DNA of 64,000 nucleotides from Pseudoips prasinana (GCA_951640165.1 OX621242.1:29384001-29448000), one strand, 5' to 3'. Shown: positions 1-13,918, numbered from the stretch's first letter. Notes: a model not told the origin generated them from the letters alone. Numbers and translations are program-made.

Positions 1-1336
1 TGAGATGTCCCTATGGAGTCACTGGAGCTCCTACATATGCAAAAAAAGCCACCGTGCGTTGTAGTCGATTGAAGTCCGATATAACCTACTGCATTAGCCC
101 AGGGGTATCAATGACGAAAAAGAAAGGAATTACACCTAGGTAACATTAAGTTGGTGAACTTATCGGGAAAGCATTCTCAAGAAACAGCTGTGCTTTAAAT
201 GTATTGTATCGCTATTAATACTATTTCTTTTTCTAAGCGCTTTGCTAAGATAGCTGTCTTTACTTCTATTAACCTAATAAAACCGCGAATAAAACCTAAC
301 AGTAAAAACAAAATAAGTATAACTAAGGCAGCTATAAGTATTTAAAGATCATGTTAGACAAAACGCGCTATACTAACATATGACGTCACTTGTAGTCAAG
401 CCATAGACTCTCCACGCTAACAGTCGTATAGCTAGAACAGGACAGAGCATCTCCACTTATAGCCGCCATGAATCTAAGTGCCTAAATCCAAAGAGATGAG
501 TTGCCAATTATTTTTTTCGTTTAATCTGCTATCTTTCGTAAATTTAATATCAGTCCGATATCCTATTTAGATACTTAATCCAAAATTTCTAATTTCTAGC
601 TCCACAAAAAATGCCACCGTCATTTGTTATTACTTTTTCTAAACTCTCCCGATTCACGTAGCGTGTTAAAAAGCGTAAGAAATACCCGTACTCTATTATA
701 TTTCGCAAGACGAGTTTCAGTTAGCTGTATATTGTGGTTTAAAAACTTTTCTTCAATAAGAACGTAATTAGATTTTTTCAGACTCAAACTCTTCTTTTGA
801 GCTTCAAGAAAAACAGTTTTGAAAATTTTCCTTATCCGGTAATTGGTTTTTTCGAGGAACCGTTCGCGTACATCTGTCGATACAAGCGTCTATAGTAAGG
901 ATTTATTAAGGCGCTGAATCAGCTAATTTGGTGATTTTCTGCAAGTTTTTAGCCAATAATACGAGGTTCACATGGTTAAAACATATACACCAAATTTAAC
1001 TAAATTTAACAAAATATTGACGAAAACACGGTCCAACAACTTTCACTCATTAGAAAAAAGCACTAACTATTTTTAAAATACAATAGTCTAATATTTATAA
1101 GCATTTTTCTTTTTTCTGTTTTTTATTTTATCTGGAATCTATATACTACTTAAATTAGATTGTTATTATAATTTGTGGTTCACTTTATGATAAGCAAAAA
1201 CGTCGTTGTATTAGATTTGTCAAAAAGATTATATTTTTCTCGCAATTAATGATTTGAATAAATCAAAACAAATGTGATGATTTATATGTAATGATTTCGT
1301 ATACGTATACATACGTATTGACGTTTTATTTATTTA
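1..1336. other. AT-rich, nothing recognised
   Basis: No open frame, repeat or structured motif that I can support. Confidence 0.5.
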
Positions 1337-1385
1337 AAAAACCGGCCAAGCGCGAGTCGGACTCGCCCAAAAAGGGTTCATTGTC
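1337..1385 (+). repeat. Dispersed repeat head 'ggccaagcgcgagtcggactcgcc'
   Basis: ACCGGCCAAGCGCGAGTCGG then ACTCGCCCAAAAAGGGTTC. The 70-codon frame that runs across it is not considered a gene. Confidence 0.6.
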
Positions 1386-2427
1386 ACTTCGTATCATCCA
1401 ATTATATCAGCGTACCAAATTATCCAACACAAATTTGTTTGATAATTTCAGGGAAATAAAAGCAATGAAAAGCTTGTTAACAAAGATTGTTAAAGCTGCT
1501 TAATTACTTACTAAATCTCCAAAGATTATGTAAAGAAGCGATGGTTGGTGGTGTATCTACCAACTAACGCTTTTCTTTTTCTAAACTTAAAAAACTACAA
1601 ATAGACTTTGTTTTTCGTGGAAAAAAGTATTCTCTACCTATTTATAAGTTAAGTGATAATTAGGGATGATCATAACATTGGGTAATTTACATGCCGTGCT
1701 GACGGCGAAGCATGCTGTCCATTCTATTTATAAACATCCTGTAAACCATGTTTCGACGTAAATAAATAAATTATTATTATTGTTATTATTAAGGTGGATT
1801 AGTACGCGAAAGTTTTCACTGCTTAACTGGACGATAATATTTATAAGTATTTCTATATTTAGAAGACTTCAAATACCTATATACTATTTTTGTTGGAATA
1901 TACTGTACTCTATCTATCTATTAACAAATATAGCATACATCTCGAATAGTGCTATGCTATAAAGAAATCGGTTCATAAATAAATTTCAGATATGCCATAA
2001 AACGCCATAAAACCCATCTTACCTTACTCTTACTGCTGCGGCCCCAGTTAAAAATGTCAAATGAGTTTACCTGAAACAATACAATTATAGTTATCAAAGG
2101 GTTTAAAATTAAAGGCTTTGCATAAAATCATTATTCTTCTTGTTTATTGACCAATTACGTGGGTTACCCATTACCGTTGTTAACTATGTTAGCTCGTCAC
2201 ATTAGTTTTAATTATAATAATAAATATATTAAACAATAAAAATGATTTATTGGATTTCATAATTGCAGTTTACAATGTTATGAGGCTGGCACAATAAGTT
2301 ATAAAATACTTGCGCCCACCTTGGCCCACCTTGCTCCTTCCCAAAAAAACTTTAAGGATTGTTATCGTTTTCAGTAAGGATTGATATCGTTATCAACAGA
2401 GAGCAATGTTTTAGTAGAAATTTGTCA
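1386..2427. other. AT-rich, one retroposon tail
   Basis: TTATTATTATTGTTATTATT at about 1770-1790, after GTTTCGACGTAAATAAATAA, looks like a LINE or SINE 3' tail. Otherwise no support for genes. Confidence 0.45.
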
Positions 2428-2475
2428 CCGTTTGCCACATGTAAATGAGTGTCTACATTTACATGTGGCAAACGG
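2428..2475. repeat. Perfect 20 bp hairpin
   Basis: CCGTTTGCCACATGTAAATG at 2428-2447, eight-base loop, and its exact reverse complement at 2456-2475. Confidence 0.95.
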
Positions 2476-2649
2476 CTAAAAATTTTACCACACTCACCCC
2501 GTGGAAGGCTTATAAGTTCATTAAGTAAAACCTGCCGCTACTTCCCGTTATAGATCCACTGGCCGGGTTTGGAAATATCGTCCATATCACCTGGATCTAC
2601 CGTACCGTGAAGGTATTTCCTATCCGGTATGACGTAGCAACCTTCAAGA

Positions 2650-2760
2650 AGCTAATCCTTTCCTAAACGCAACGCACTTGCATCCCTTTGGTGTTGCAAG
2701 TCCCCACTTACCATCAGGTTACCCACTTGTTCGTTAGTCTTGCTATTCTATAAGGCTTCT
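2650..2760 (-). repeat. SINE-like repeat 'aaggccggtaacgcacttgc', diverged
   Basis: CAACGCACTTGCATCCCTTT, then CCACTTACCATCAGGTTACC, then CTTGCTATTCTATAA. Confidence 0.5.
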
Positions 2761-2784
2761 GTACAGCTACTAAAGTGTATTACA

Positions 2785-3530
2785 TTTATTTTGGATTTCT
2801 GTAAAACAACTACACTTGTAAACAAAGTCATAAAACCTACGTAAGTTAATATAACTGTATTCATTATTGCGTCATGTTCACATCAGGATTATAGTATTAT
2901 CACACCGAAGTGAAGGAGTTATAATAAGGCTGCGTTCACACTCATACATATAATTTACGTATCCATCTAAAGTATTTACGATGACAGCCACATTAGGGTT
3001 CCTTAAAGTACAAAACCGAGGAAGTTGTTACACTGCTGTCTGTCCGAGTGTCACGGTTATTAGCTCGTAAACGGAATAAGTTATTAGAAACTTTAATCTT
3101 TTGTGTGGAGTTTTGACTTAATCTTGAATTTTGAAGGGATTAATTTATGGGTACACATACCCCGGGCGAATAATACAACATCGAGTTGTTGTGTGTGAGA
3201 ATAGTTAAATTCTGTGTAACGACCAAAGCTTACGGTTGTGTTGCAGACTGTACTATATTAAATAAATTTACTTAATGTTTCTCTAAAAGAACTACACTGT
3301 TAAAGAAAGTCATAAAATCTACGAGAGTTAATCAAGCTGTACGCATTATTGCATCATGTTCACTTCATGCATTTAATCTTATTCCACCGGCCTTATGATA
3401 AGGCTTCGTTTATACCTACACAATTTACTTATGCAATTAATATATTTATGACAACGTCATTAGGGTTCATTACCCAATCACGCAAAATGTTTGTTGCTGT
3501 ATGTCAGTACGGTTAAGTACGGTATCGCTT
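2785..3530 (+). repeat. Diverged direct duplication of non-coding DNA
   Basis: 2785-3065 and 3262-3530 share, in the same order, AACTACACT, AAAGTCATAAAA, CATTATTGC(G/A)TCATGTTCAC, ATAAGGCT and CATTAGGGTTC, offset by about 480 bp. No frame is kept. Confidence 0.7.
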
Positions 3531-3545
3531 TTCTATTTCGTAAAA

Positions 3546-5459
3546 TGAGTGAACTTACAGAATTTAAATATATTGTGTAAACTCATGATTTTAATATTAT
3601 TGTTTTTTGTAATGTTATTTTTCACAATCTGATTAATATTATTTTAACTTCACTAACAGAACATCTAGGGACTGCTATTTTTAAAAATAATCGCGCAGTT
3701 GAAAATATATACATATTAAAGATACATATTAAGACCATTTCAATTATGAAGCAGGGTCTATGCTAAAAATATATATAATTAAATTAATTATGAATTGGGA
3801 AATTCTGTGTTTAATTTTCTAAGTTATTAATACGGTATTTCAATTAATTTAAGGTCGATAGATAAATCTCTTTATTGTACACTTCAAGAAACAATGAAAA
3901 CTAAGAAATTATACAAATTATAACAATACAATTGGCGGCCTTATCACATGTGTGTGTATCACATGTGTATGTGTGACATAAATGATTGCATAAAATATGT
4001 TATTGCGATAGAACACATGTACGGAACACTATTAAAGCGACAATCAACTAGCATTTGACTGGTTTTTATTGTGTGATGCATAATATACGGCCATTGTTAA
4101 GCTCGGTGCACACTGCGGGAATCTCCAAATTTACGAGTGCTGACAGAGGACCGTGTGCTCGCTCGCATTCGCACTAAATACGCAGACATTTGCATACACG
4201 CCGCCACCACGTTCGCGTTCCCACAAATTTAATCACGGACCAGTGAAAAATTTAATGAGTTATTTGTATTGTTTTTAGCACACAGCGTACTAATTAAAGT
4301 GGCATAACTGAAGCCGCGTTTCGCAAAAACTGTGCGAATGACTGTAGTTAAATAAGGATTTCGTTCGTAGATTTTTTATAGTTAATTGTACAGAAACGTG
4401 TATTAATTTTTCACGATACGTGCTTTTTGTTTAAGCGAGTTACGTAAAATTGGCTGTGCAAAATTTTGTACTGGTACACTGGAGTATTAAACCTTTAATG
4501 TGCATGGCAAATGAATAGTTGAAATAAGTATAAAATGTTTACTCACATTATTTAAATGAGTTAGAATGTTATAACTGAAGTTTTGTAACCAAAATCTAAT
4601 TGTATTTTAATAAGGATTAATCACATTTAACTGATTGTATTTCTCTATATTTTGCATTATTCTGGCACTACTTAATTTTTTGGTGTACAATAAGAAGAAC
4701 AATAATAATCATCTATATTTTTATACTGAACTAGGGAGATAAGGTTCATATCTTTTTTACATAACGTGCTTTTATTGCTATATAAAATAAATTGTTTACT
4801 AAGAAAGCTGCATACGCACCGGGCAAGGGGCAAGTATAGCAAAAATCGCACAGACGCATGAGCAGGGGACGTTAAAGATTTAGTTCCCCCATTTCGAGTT
4901 GAGGTTGATAACACTTAAACGACACGTGCCTTTTTGCTATAAGTTCCACGACTTGTGCGAACTTATAAAATTAAAATACTCTTTATTGAACACATAACTT
5001 AAAATTAACAGACATAAATTAGGTAAAAAGGGCGGTCATTCGCTAAGCTGCGATTTCTTCCAGACAATATTGAGTGGATTGACGAATGAAATAGGAAACA
5101 AGGTAGATAGGTGTAACAATAAGTCAACTTAACTTAATAAGTCAACGTAATTAAAAAATTTAAATTTTATTTTATATATTTATTTATTTTTGCGAATGAA
5201 ACACAAGTATAAGCCTTCTGTTAAATCTTTCCATGGGCATGACCAATGAATGTACACACACAATGAATAAGTCGGCTGTGTTTACTCAGTTTTGTTTATT
5301 CAACTGAGTTCGTTGATCTTCAGTATGCGGTTATTATATTATTTCTGTCATGCATAATTGATATTTTATTTAATACAACTTGCCAAGTAAATATTGTGCG
5401 ATACGCTCTTCTATAATTCTTTATATTTATTGAAATATAGTACATAGCTCGTAGTACTG
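3546..5459. other. Mostly unique AT-rich DNA
   Basis: A GC-richer patch at 4100-4240 has no open frame. Small ORFs here are not supported. Confidence 0.4.
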
Positions 5460-5705
5460 ACGGCCGCTGGGTTATAAAGGTTCTCTAGTGGCGACCACGA
5501 ATCGGAAAACGCAGCGTGGGTAGGTAACCGACGATGTTACAGGGGTAGCGGGATGCCGTTGGATGTGGGCAGAAACATCGTGAGGAAACCCACATGCCTG
5601 AAACTCATCCAAGAATGTTCTTGATAGTATGTAAAGTCTACCAACCGGCAATATGCCAGCATGGTGAATTACATATGCACTCTCATTGTGAGAGGGGATA
5701 GTGAG
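5460..5705 (+). repeat. LINE 3' end fragments
   Basis: TGGCGACCACGAATCGGAAA encodes WRPRIGK, a motif near the C-terminus of the same LINE group. A second block, containing GAGGAAACCCACATGCCTGA and CCAACCGGCAATATGCCAGC, resembles another common lepidopteran LINE tail. Both are diverged. Confidence 0.5.
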
Positions 5706-7461
5706 AAAATAATGGTCTACATCGTCAATACTTTTCCGAAAAACAATCTAGCTCTAAGTTTGCTAAGAAGTTCTTCCTCGTCAATTGAAGAGTAAAATGT
5801 GGAGTAGAATAAGAGTAAAAATATTAATGATGCAGACCACTGCAGCTTATAATTTGCTGCCATGCCAAGAGGCCAAGCATTTTTACATACTCTCGGCGGT
5901 TTAAATAATCTCCGAGGCACGGGGTGTAATACCAACTTTGAGACGCCAGCCTGCAGCTCCAAAGTCAAAATAACACTTTTTGGCCCGACCTTTCGTAATT
6001 TGAACCAAGGTCCTAATATCTGCAGTTGAAAACGCAACCACTAAACAGACAGTGAACTTACATTTCCCAGGTAACTCAATTTGCGCAACATTGGAAGCGA
6101 ATTGTAGATAAACCTACGAGCGAATTACATGCGACATTTAAAAAATCCGACTCATAACCCGACGAAAGCCCGCCCATAGCCATCGAGCGAAAAATAAAGT
6201 ACGAATGTCCCGATACGAATCTGTCGCCAAGAAACGAAATCACGGATAGACTGGAAACTAAGATTATACAGGATGTTTTGGGATGAAAAGTTTTTTACAG
6301 GGTTCGGGAGGCGTTTACTAGAAATATTTTCATTGTAATTTGAGGTACGTGTACGTAATCGTGACTTACTTTTGATCAATTAGGAAATATCAAATTAATT
6401 CAATTGACGATAAAAATGTTTTAGCCAAATAGGTATTTCTCGAAGTTAATGTCAATTTAGTTATTTAAGATTTTCAAATATCAATTGTCAATATTTAACT
6501 ACATCTGGTCTAAATGGTACTGCCTATATTGAGGAAACAATTGAGTATTATTATTATGACGGACCTTTTGTGTATTGCGTTGCGACGGACGCGCTTTAAT
6601 ATTACCACCGGATCCAATGCGCCCCAACTCAGAAGACCCAGCGAAACAAACTCAGCGGGTTTTGGTTGGGTTTGACAGTAAAATCAAATAACAGTATCTG
6701 GCTTAACTAAGTATTTCAATGCAAGATCGAATTATTTGTGGTTGATTTTCCGTTACACCATTGAGGCAGTCACTCTTACCAAAACATCCTATATACTATT
6801 TGCGGAAGAGTAGATATTGGCAAAGTTTTGAGGGCTCCGCCGAGCACGGGTCGGGTTTCACGATCCTATTCTATATCATGTTTTATCTGATCCATTTTAT
6901 TGTTATAGCCATTTTACTGCAATTGGTAAGTAAAGAGAGTACACCGGATAACTTAGAATGTCTCATTGGTATACCAGTAGCATATTCATCTGCAAAAAAG
7001 ACCTGGTTCCATTCCCGAGTAAAGAGCTAGATGCACAAATACCGTTCTTGATTGTATTATGCGATCGGCCCTTGCTTTTTTATTCACTTCGGCTTTAAAC
7101 AAGCGATTGTTAAAAGTCAGAACATGTTTGTAGTAACATACTTAAACATAAATAATTATTTATAGATACATGTAGATATTTAGATCTGCGGTTTCTATGT
7201 TCAGACATTAGTTATTAAGTAATACAGCAGAGGCCAAAATCAAAATATAGGTACAATGTGTAACATAATTAATGGAAAAAAATAATGAAAGAGAAAAATT
7301 AAGTATTGAAATGGAATTTTCTCATATGTTACATGAACTCATCTTATAAGAACTGTAGTGAGCGACAACCTAATCTCATTTTTAATTCGTTATTTGTTAC
7401 ATAACCCAGATATTACGGGTATCACAAGGTCTGCTTTAATTAGGCTACTGTCCCTACGATA
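5706..7461. other. Low-coding DNA with dispersed-repeat pieces
   Basis: 6560-6660 contains ACCACCGGATCCAATGCGCC, which recurs diverged at 45640-45720. 7110-7250 shares GTCAGAACATGTTTGTA with 21436. The frame at 5717-6037 (minus) has no recognisable domain. Confidence 0.4.
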
Positions 7462-7682
7462 CTTATCATATGGGCAGTGGTTACCCTAGTGTCAGTGTTC
7501 TTCTTCTGACATAGCTTATCGACTGTTGCATAATGGCTCCAACCGAGACCGACAGCTTAACGTGCCCTCCGAAGCACGGAGACGCTCAGAAATTAAACCA
7601 CTTTGGCGGCACCCATCTATGGACTGACCGCGAGCCGAGTTGCTTAACCTCACCAATCACTTACGGACCGGTGAGAGCATGT
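7462..7682 (-). repeat. 5S rRNA-derived SINE
   Basis: On the minus strand a head resembling 5S rRNA (GATTGGTGAGGTTAAGCAAC, then CTCGCGGTCAGTCCATAGAT, then GGGTG) is followed by a body with TCTCCGTGCTTCGGAGGGCA. The 5S internal promoter would drive Pol III transcription. Same family as 16690, 28505, 40805, 49635 and 61292. Confidence 0.7.
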
Positions 7683-7731
7683 GACTATGGCCGCCTCTGT
7701 CCCTTAGATAGTAGATACTTTAGTAACAGAT

Positions 7732-7943
7732 GGGTTAAAAGATGATCTGCGAGCCTATTACGCGTCAATCTATATACATTAACTCGTTCTAAAGGTTTAA
7801 ACTCTGCATAATTTCTAATAAGGCAGAGTTTAAACCATAATAACGAGTCAACAACAAGCAAGCAACACAGGCTGTATACATCTCAAGTTCAATTAACTCG
7901 TTGCTTGAGATGTGTACACGCTCTCAAATCATCTTTTAACTCT
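7732..7943. repeat. Nested fold-back structure
   Basis: Outer arms GTTAAAAGATGAT(C/T)TG at 7734 and 7925. Inner perfect stems GGTTTAAACTCTGC at 7794-7807 with 7823-7836, and a GTATACATCTCAAG stem at 7874-7887 with 7904-7917. No ORF. Confidence 0.75.
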
Positions 7944-8135
7944 TAACAATAGAATTCCATTCGTGCAGAAAGATTTAGCCTCAATTAAGCAAACAAACTC
8001 CATGTATGTTTGCTAAGATATTTCTCTCTGAAATCGCAGTAAATTGTCTATTCGATTACGTAATAAATATAGAGCCCAGAATACTGGAGCATACTCAAGT
8101 CTTTCCGAAGATTCGCTATTGCTATGATAGCCATG

Positions 8136-8350
8136 GTTCATCATCATCATACCCGCCAAATCACGTCCACTATTGGACAAATGCCTCCCCAAAGAATGGG
8201 GGGATATGCCATAATCGCCACGCGTAGCAGACGGGTTGGCGATCGCAGCTTGATGATCATAGTTCACAGAAAAACGCTGCTGCCCGTTCTCTGGTAGGTA
8301 TTCCCCCGGCACGATCGGGACGAGATGTGGTGATGACATTCTATGCTCTC
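8136..8350 (-). repeat. LINE-tail repeat, 'gtccactattggacaaatgcc' family
   Basis: Shares CCCCAAAGAATGGGGGGATA, GGTTGGCGATCGCAG and GCTGCTGCCCGTTCTCTGGT with the copies at 22633, 27565 and 42418. The family ends in a GATGATGATG-type tail. Confidence 0.7.
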
Positions 8351-8647
8351 ACCACACAGCAGAGCCATGTAGCCATGGTTCATATACATGAAATCCCTGA
8401 AATCCATAAAATCCCCCCCTCCGATCCACAATCGGACGGGCGGCCCGCGTCATCGCATATTTACGTTGAGCGATAGTTGAACAAAACATTCCTAAAACCC
8501 GACACCCTCTTGCATCCACGTCAGTAGCCGCGATGAGTTCAAAGCCCAAAGAGGTTACTCCTGGCGCGGGTTATTTAGTTTATTGTCTCATTTGCTAGAC
8601 GGCTTAGGCCCCGATCATTTTCTGGTGAAGCAGGAAAAGCATCCTTT

Positions 8648-8880
8648 TTTATTTTACGTGGTGGGAACCTTTTATCCCCATCGATGGGGAGACGGCTAGG
8701 TATGTGGGACTCCCCTAGGAGGGGTTCGATACCTACTAAAAACACCACGGTAGGCTATCCTTGATTTTCAGTGTGATAGCTTCGGAAACTCGGAATATCT
8801 CCATCCGGAACCATGGAGAGATACCTCTCAGAGGGTAAGGAGTTAATGAAAGGCTCCTAGACTAACTATAAACGTTATAT
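8648..8880 (-). mobile_element. R1-type LINE 3' UTR fragment
   Basis: A T-run followed by TTTTACGTGGTGGGAA and a CACCACGGTAG block, the same arrangement as the 3' ends at 33433 and 38661. No coding sequence is retained. The right boundary is approximate. Confidence 0.55.
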
Positions 8881-9204
8881 TACAAAGAAAAGGTAGCCAA
8901 CGAGAGAAATACGTTATTATTACCTTGGCCATAAAGGTAGTAACGCGTGTCTTGTTATAGCACGCTGTCACGCTTACCGTAAGCCATAAAAATGTAGTAC
9001 AGCTTAAATTTTCACATTATAAGGTTGTTAGCCGAAATTCTCATGTTGGACACGCACTTTCCCCCCATACAAGCACCATTCTACGTACATAATAACACCC
9101 GTGAAATACCTTAGGCATATTATGCAACATGGTATTAGACACCTGTATTTTATCTGTACAAATTCATTATTACAAATAAATAATTACAATATCCAAAGAC
9201 ATTT

Positions 9205-9400
9205 TTCACACATGGCCATCTGATCCCAAACTAAGCAGAGCTTGTACTATGGAAATACAGATAACTGATACACTACACATACTACTTTTTTCTGTAAATC
9301 CATAATTATAGAGATATTAACACCCAGATTCAGAACAAACAGACACGTTCAGGCACACAAATATCTGCCCAAATATCTAACATATTTTATAATATTTATC
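9205..9400 (-). repeat. tRNA-derived SINE 3' part, reverse
   Basis: GGCCATCTGATCCCAAACTA and the adjoining blocks are the reverse of the 3' domain at 22885-23085. ACACCCAGATTCAGAACAAA marks the body. Confidence 0.6.
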
Positions 9401-9889
9401 ATATTAAAATCCACAAAAAAAAAGTCCACTTCTGAAAAATAAATCGGAACGTATAAAATAACATGTTTCTTTGCAAAGAAAGAAGCATTTACCGTTTATT
9501 TTCGTGGATGTAACTACAAAGAAACTATCTACAAAGAATATAGTTACAGTACGTGTGCGAGTTAGCGAACGACAGTCGCAGTAGGCGGCGGAGAAAACTC
9601 GATTTATCCTAGTGGACAGTCCCTAACGAGCGAACCCCCAACGACTCCGCAATAGCACAGCTACATGGAAAAGGCGGGATAGACCAACTTGTGTGGACGC
9701 TATAATCTTACTTTTTGTTCACGTGCCTTGTCTGATAGCGCTCAACGTCGCTGCATAACTACGAGTATATCTCATGTGTTCGATAATCGGACTCTATACT
9801 TCTCAGTAGAATGTCTTATGGCGGCTTGTTGAGAGTGATTGGTTAGTGGAGCTTCCACGGACCCAGCTCGCCACACCATCAGCTTGATA

Positions 9890-10100
9890 TTATCCACTGT
9901 TGGATGTAGGCCTCCCCCAAAGCCTCTGTAACTTTGGACATTTGGAGGGGTTTGCCTTAGGCACCGCGCTTGGCATGCGTGTTGGCGACCGCAGTTATAG
10001 TTATGTTGTAGCTAGTACATAGGTGGCGCTGCTGCCCGACTAACTGGTGTATCCCTTAGTCACCTTTTACGACAGCCACGGGATGATATAGGGAGGCCTT
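9890..10100 (-). repeat. LINE-tail repeat, related subfamily
   Basis: Starts near ATCAGCTTGATATTATCCAC and ends at ACGACAGCCACGGGATGATA. It resembles 49040-49280 in reverse. Confidence 0.6.
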
Positions 10101-12393
10101 GATATTCTTGTATATTTAAAACATCCCACTCGCATGGCGGCTTGTTGCGAGTCGTTGGTTAGTGTCGTTGACGCTACCACAAACGGCTCAACGTCTCAAC
10201 CCAAATACATCATCGGGCATCTGGATTTCATTTATAAAGTGCCGTGGTATTTTTTTTTTAATTGTACGTAACGCTGTTGTTATTCTAGGAGGCTTTCACT
10301 ACTTCACCGGACAATAGAGGCGAGCGGAGGGCTCGAGCCGTCTAGCAAACTAAGTAACCCACGCCGGCGGGCACCCCCTGTGGGGTTCGAACCTCGACTC
10401 TGGGCGATTACTGGCGGGAAGAGGGCGGTTATCTTAAGTATTTTTGATGAGCTGCGACCCATTCTCACATTGGTCACGCTCTACTATCCTACATAATCCG
10501 AATAATAAGCATCAAGATGTGACTCTCACTAATCTGCTGCCTCTTATAAAGCCAGCATATCCTGTAGTATCAAGCGCGTCCACATAAGAGTTTACAATGA
10601 GTGACAGCCCATCCTAACATTGACCTCGCTCTATCCTACAGAACACATACACTAAAGAACATCAGGATTAATGTATCTTAAGAGAAGCCTTTCTAGTTTT
10701 TCTTGATGGATGTTTATACAACTTATACAGGAAGTCTTTATCTACCACCTTCATAATTTTATGAATATTGTACCTTGTGTATTTAATAGACTTTTGAAAA
10801 AAGGAATACAATTGTACAAATATCATATCATTTCAATTTCCGTAGCAACATAATTTTTTTACAGAATACAATATCCAGATGTATTTATTTTTATTTTGAA
10901 ATATGACGAAATCCTTTATTGCGAAAAAAATATAATCTTTATGTAGCATCTAACACAACAAAGTTTTTTCTAATCACAACTTTCATTAAATATTAAGATA
11001 AAAATATAAACTGAGTTGTCATTTTTCCAGATTATTTTGGTTCTAAGTATTTATCAAAGGTGACTTAGAATTTTTCTATCGATCCAAAGTAGCTGAATCG
11101 TGTTTTGACCAAAGTTATTCTTCAAAATATAGTCAAATTATACGTTTACGTTTTTAAGCAAGATAATCTGGCTAGGCAAGGCTATAAACTTGTGGAAAAA
11201 ACACAATTCCGGCTGATGTCAGCGTCATAAACTTAAAACAAAATTGTATGAAAATGCAACTGCAACGATGCAAACGAATGCGACCACCACAACGATTTAC
11301 AGTCAAAACATTTTGTTCATCACGTGTGAATGAATCGAGATTGTACCGAATACGATAGATAAGTTGGGGATGCATGAAAGGAATCCGAACTGGGCGAGCA
11401 GCACGTTCCTCTTTAATATTCAGCGAGATGGCGCCGGCGGCTGCTATGTGCACTCCGCCCAGAGACCACTAGGAACGAACCAACTTTCAAAAATCTCTTT
11501 ATTCGAATACTAAGCGACGCGAACTTTGAGACTCCATTCAAGTCGACTTTAAACTCGACTGCATCCTGAATACTTCCGTTTCTATCACATTTAGTAGTTT
11601 ACACAAGTATTTTCATGCTTATTCACTCGCTTTAATTACTTTATTCAAGTCACATTACATAAAATTATACACATAATGATATATATTATTGACACAAGTG
11701 CATTCGTAGAACATACAAAATAGTGGCAGTATGGGTTCAAGAGTACATTAGCAGATGCGCAAAAATGCACGTAAGTACTCGTATCGTGTTCCCATGCAAC
11801 AATACCTAAGGATGTTTCTGTCACGTTTCAGAAAATACTACAGCACAGGACTCTTAAAAATGGATTAAGAAGAGCTACTTTTTCAGCTACGGTAATCGCT
11901 TATCATCAAATTAGCCATAGCCTGAATGCTGATATTTATCGTAAAATAAAACATTTAGTAATGTGTTTGGCACACATTCAACTTATCTAATAAGTCAAAA
12001 GTGTAGAATAGTAAACAGCCAAATCACTTTAAAATATTTTAGAAAGAGAAACATCATGGTCCCGGTCAGGTCCGTGAAGATAATGTTATGAAACAAAAAG
12101 AAACATAATTTCAACTTTTTACTTCGTAAACCGCTACTGGACTCTCGAACGCGACTCTATAACTATGAACCGCAGGTCAAATAAAACTATTTAGTTTGCG
12201 AATGTAATAGAGTAAACATGTAAACATAGGACAGTCAGTGTTGAGTAGATGATGCGGGTTAAGATGAAACTTCGTGGGTTTGTTGAATTTGGTGGTCGCC
12301 ACACTTAGCACCCTCCTAATCGCTAGCCTCACTCAACTACGATATTAGAGAAAACTATAAACTTTCAAGTAGGCACTCTATTTAAGCTCTTCG
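10101..12393. other. Repeat fragments, then unique DNA
   Basis: 10279-10425 holds AGGAGGCTTTCACTACTTCA, the reverse of a piece seen at 8617, 23597, 59450 and 62927. 11172-11453 (minus) is an unrecognised 93-codon frame. The rest shows nothing. Confidence 0.4.
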
Positions 12394-12756
<363 letters not shown>

Positions 12757-13378
12757 AAAACTGCTATATTAAATAAAAAGCTACAAACAAGTCAAAATAA
12801 ATAATAATAGTTTTTAAATCCACCCATTTTAGTAAGATTCCTTGTTTATTGTAGTATTCAATTACAAATCAATCAATTTACATGTAATCTCTAAATTCTA
12901 CCTGTCAAAAAGTATTACAGTAAATCAATACTTATAATACTTTGTAGTAGCTTATTTCTAATGTGTTATGATATATGATCGTATATTTACATTAGCTCAT
13001 CAATACATTTAATTTCTTAATATACCTAGTATACAAATTGAAACTATATAATATACTATTGTCGCTAGAGCCAGTCATCTCTATCTTTGGCAAACACCTT
13101 GACTTTCACTTTCTCTTTTATGCCTTCTTAGTTCTACTCCGATTTGATCCTTCAGATGCTAAATACTCTACTTCATTTTTTGTACACTGCATTTAACGTT
13201 TCCCGCTCGCTACACTAGAAGTAGGAGACATCAACTGATACATACAAAGAGTAACATATACATATGTAGAAGTTCAGAATCATTATTCTTGTTTTGATCT
13301 GTAAAAAAAGGGCAAGCAATGCCAATTTGCTCACGGTCACAAAATCGGAGTTGTTCAGAAGCTTCCTACAAATAAAAC

Positions 13379-13650
13379 ATCATCATCATATCAGCCGAAA
13401 GACGTCCACTGCTAGACAAAGGCCTTCCCCAAAGATCTTGAGCCGCCTGATAAGGCCCATAGTGAGCGACCACGTCTCTGTTCCGTAAGTCATCACTGGC
13501 AACACACACTGGTCAAAGACTTTCGACTTGAGACACTGCGGTATTTGGGACGAGAAGATATTACGGAGCTTCCCGAACGCTGCCCAGCCGAGTTGGATTC
13601 TACGATTGACCTTCTTCTCGAAGTTGGACCTGCCTAGTTGGATGGTCTGT
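13379..13650 (-). pseudogene. Non-LTR retrotransposon reverse-transcriptase remnant
   Basis: On the minus strand, 13646 to 13388 reads continuously: NFEKKVNRRIQLGWAAFGKL, then LKSKVFDQCVLPVMTYGTETW, then IFGEGLCLAVDVFRLI and a stop. This is the end of the RT domain and the C-terminal tail of a common insect LINE. The segment between them (normally over 100 residues) is deleted in frame. CATCATCATATCAGCCGAAA follows at the 3' end. The element is dead. Confidence 0.8.
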
Positions 13651-13654
13651 CCTT

Positions 13655-13918
13655 ACAAATAAAATATTACCCAACACAATAAAACGGCGCAGAGTCATAT
13701 CAATCTGGTAAAAAGCAGAGCCATTGAAACTAATGTTTTCTACAAGACAAAGCCTTAGGAAGAGAAAAGGACCACATTACACAAGCTTTTTTCGAGACGA
13801 AATGCAATTTCAATGTCTGGGAGCTAAGTGACCCGGCTCTGCGATACTCAACAAAATTGCTGATTTACTACGTCATGTGGACTTTCCTTTGACACGATCG
13901 CATCACTGTCCCAGTAAG
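13655..13918. repeat. Inverted repeat, left copy (2.8 kb pair)
   Basis: Diverged inverted copy of 16166-16434. Shared blocks include AACACAATAAAACGGCGCAG, AGAGTCATATCAATCTGGT and TACTCAACAAAATTGCTGAT. It abuts the LINE remnant ending at 13650. Confidence 0.85.
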
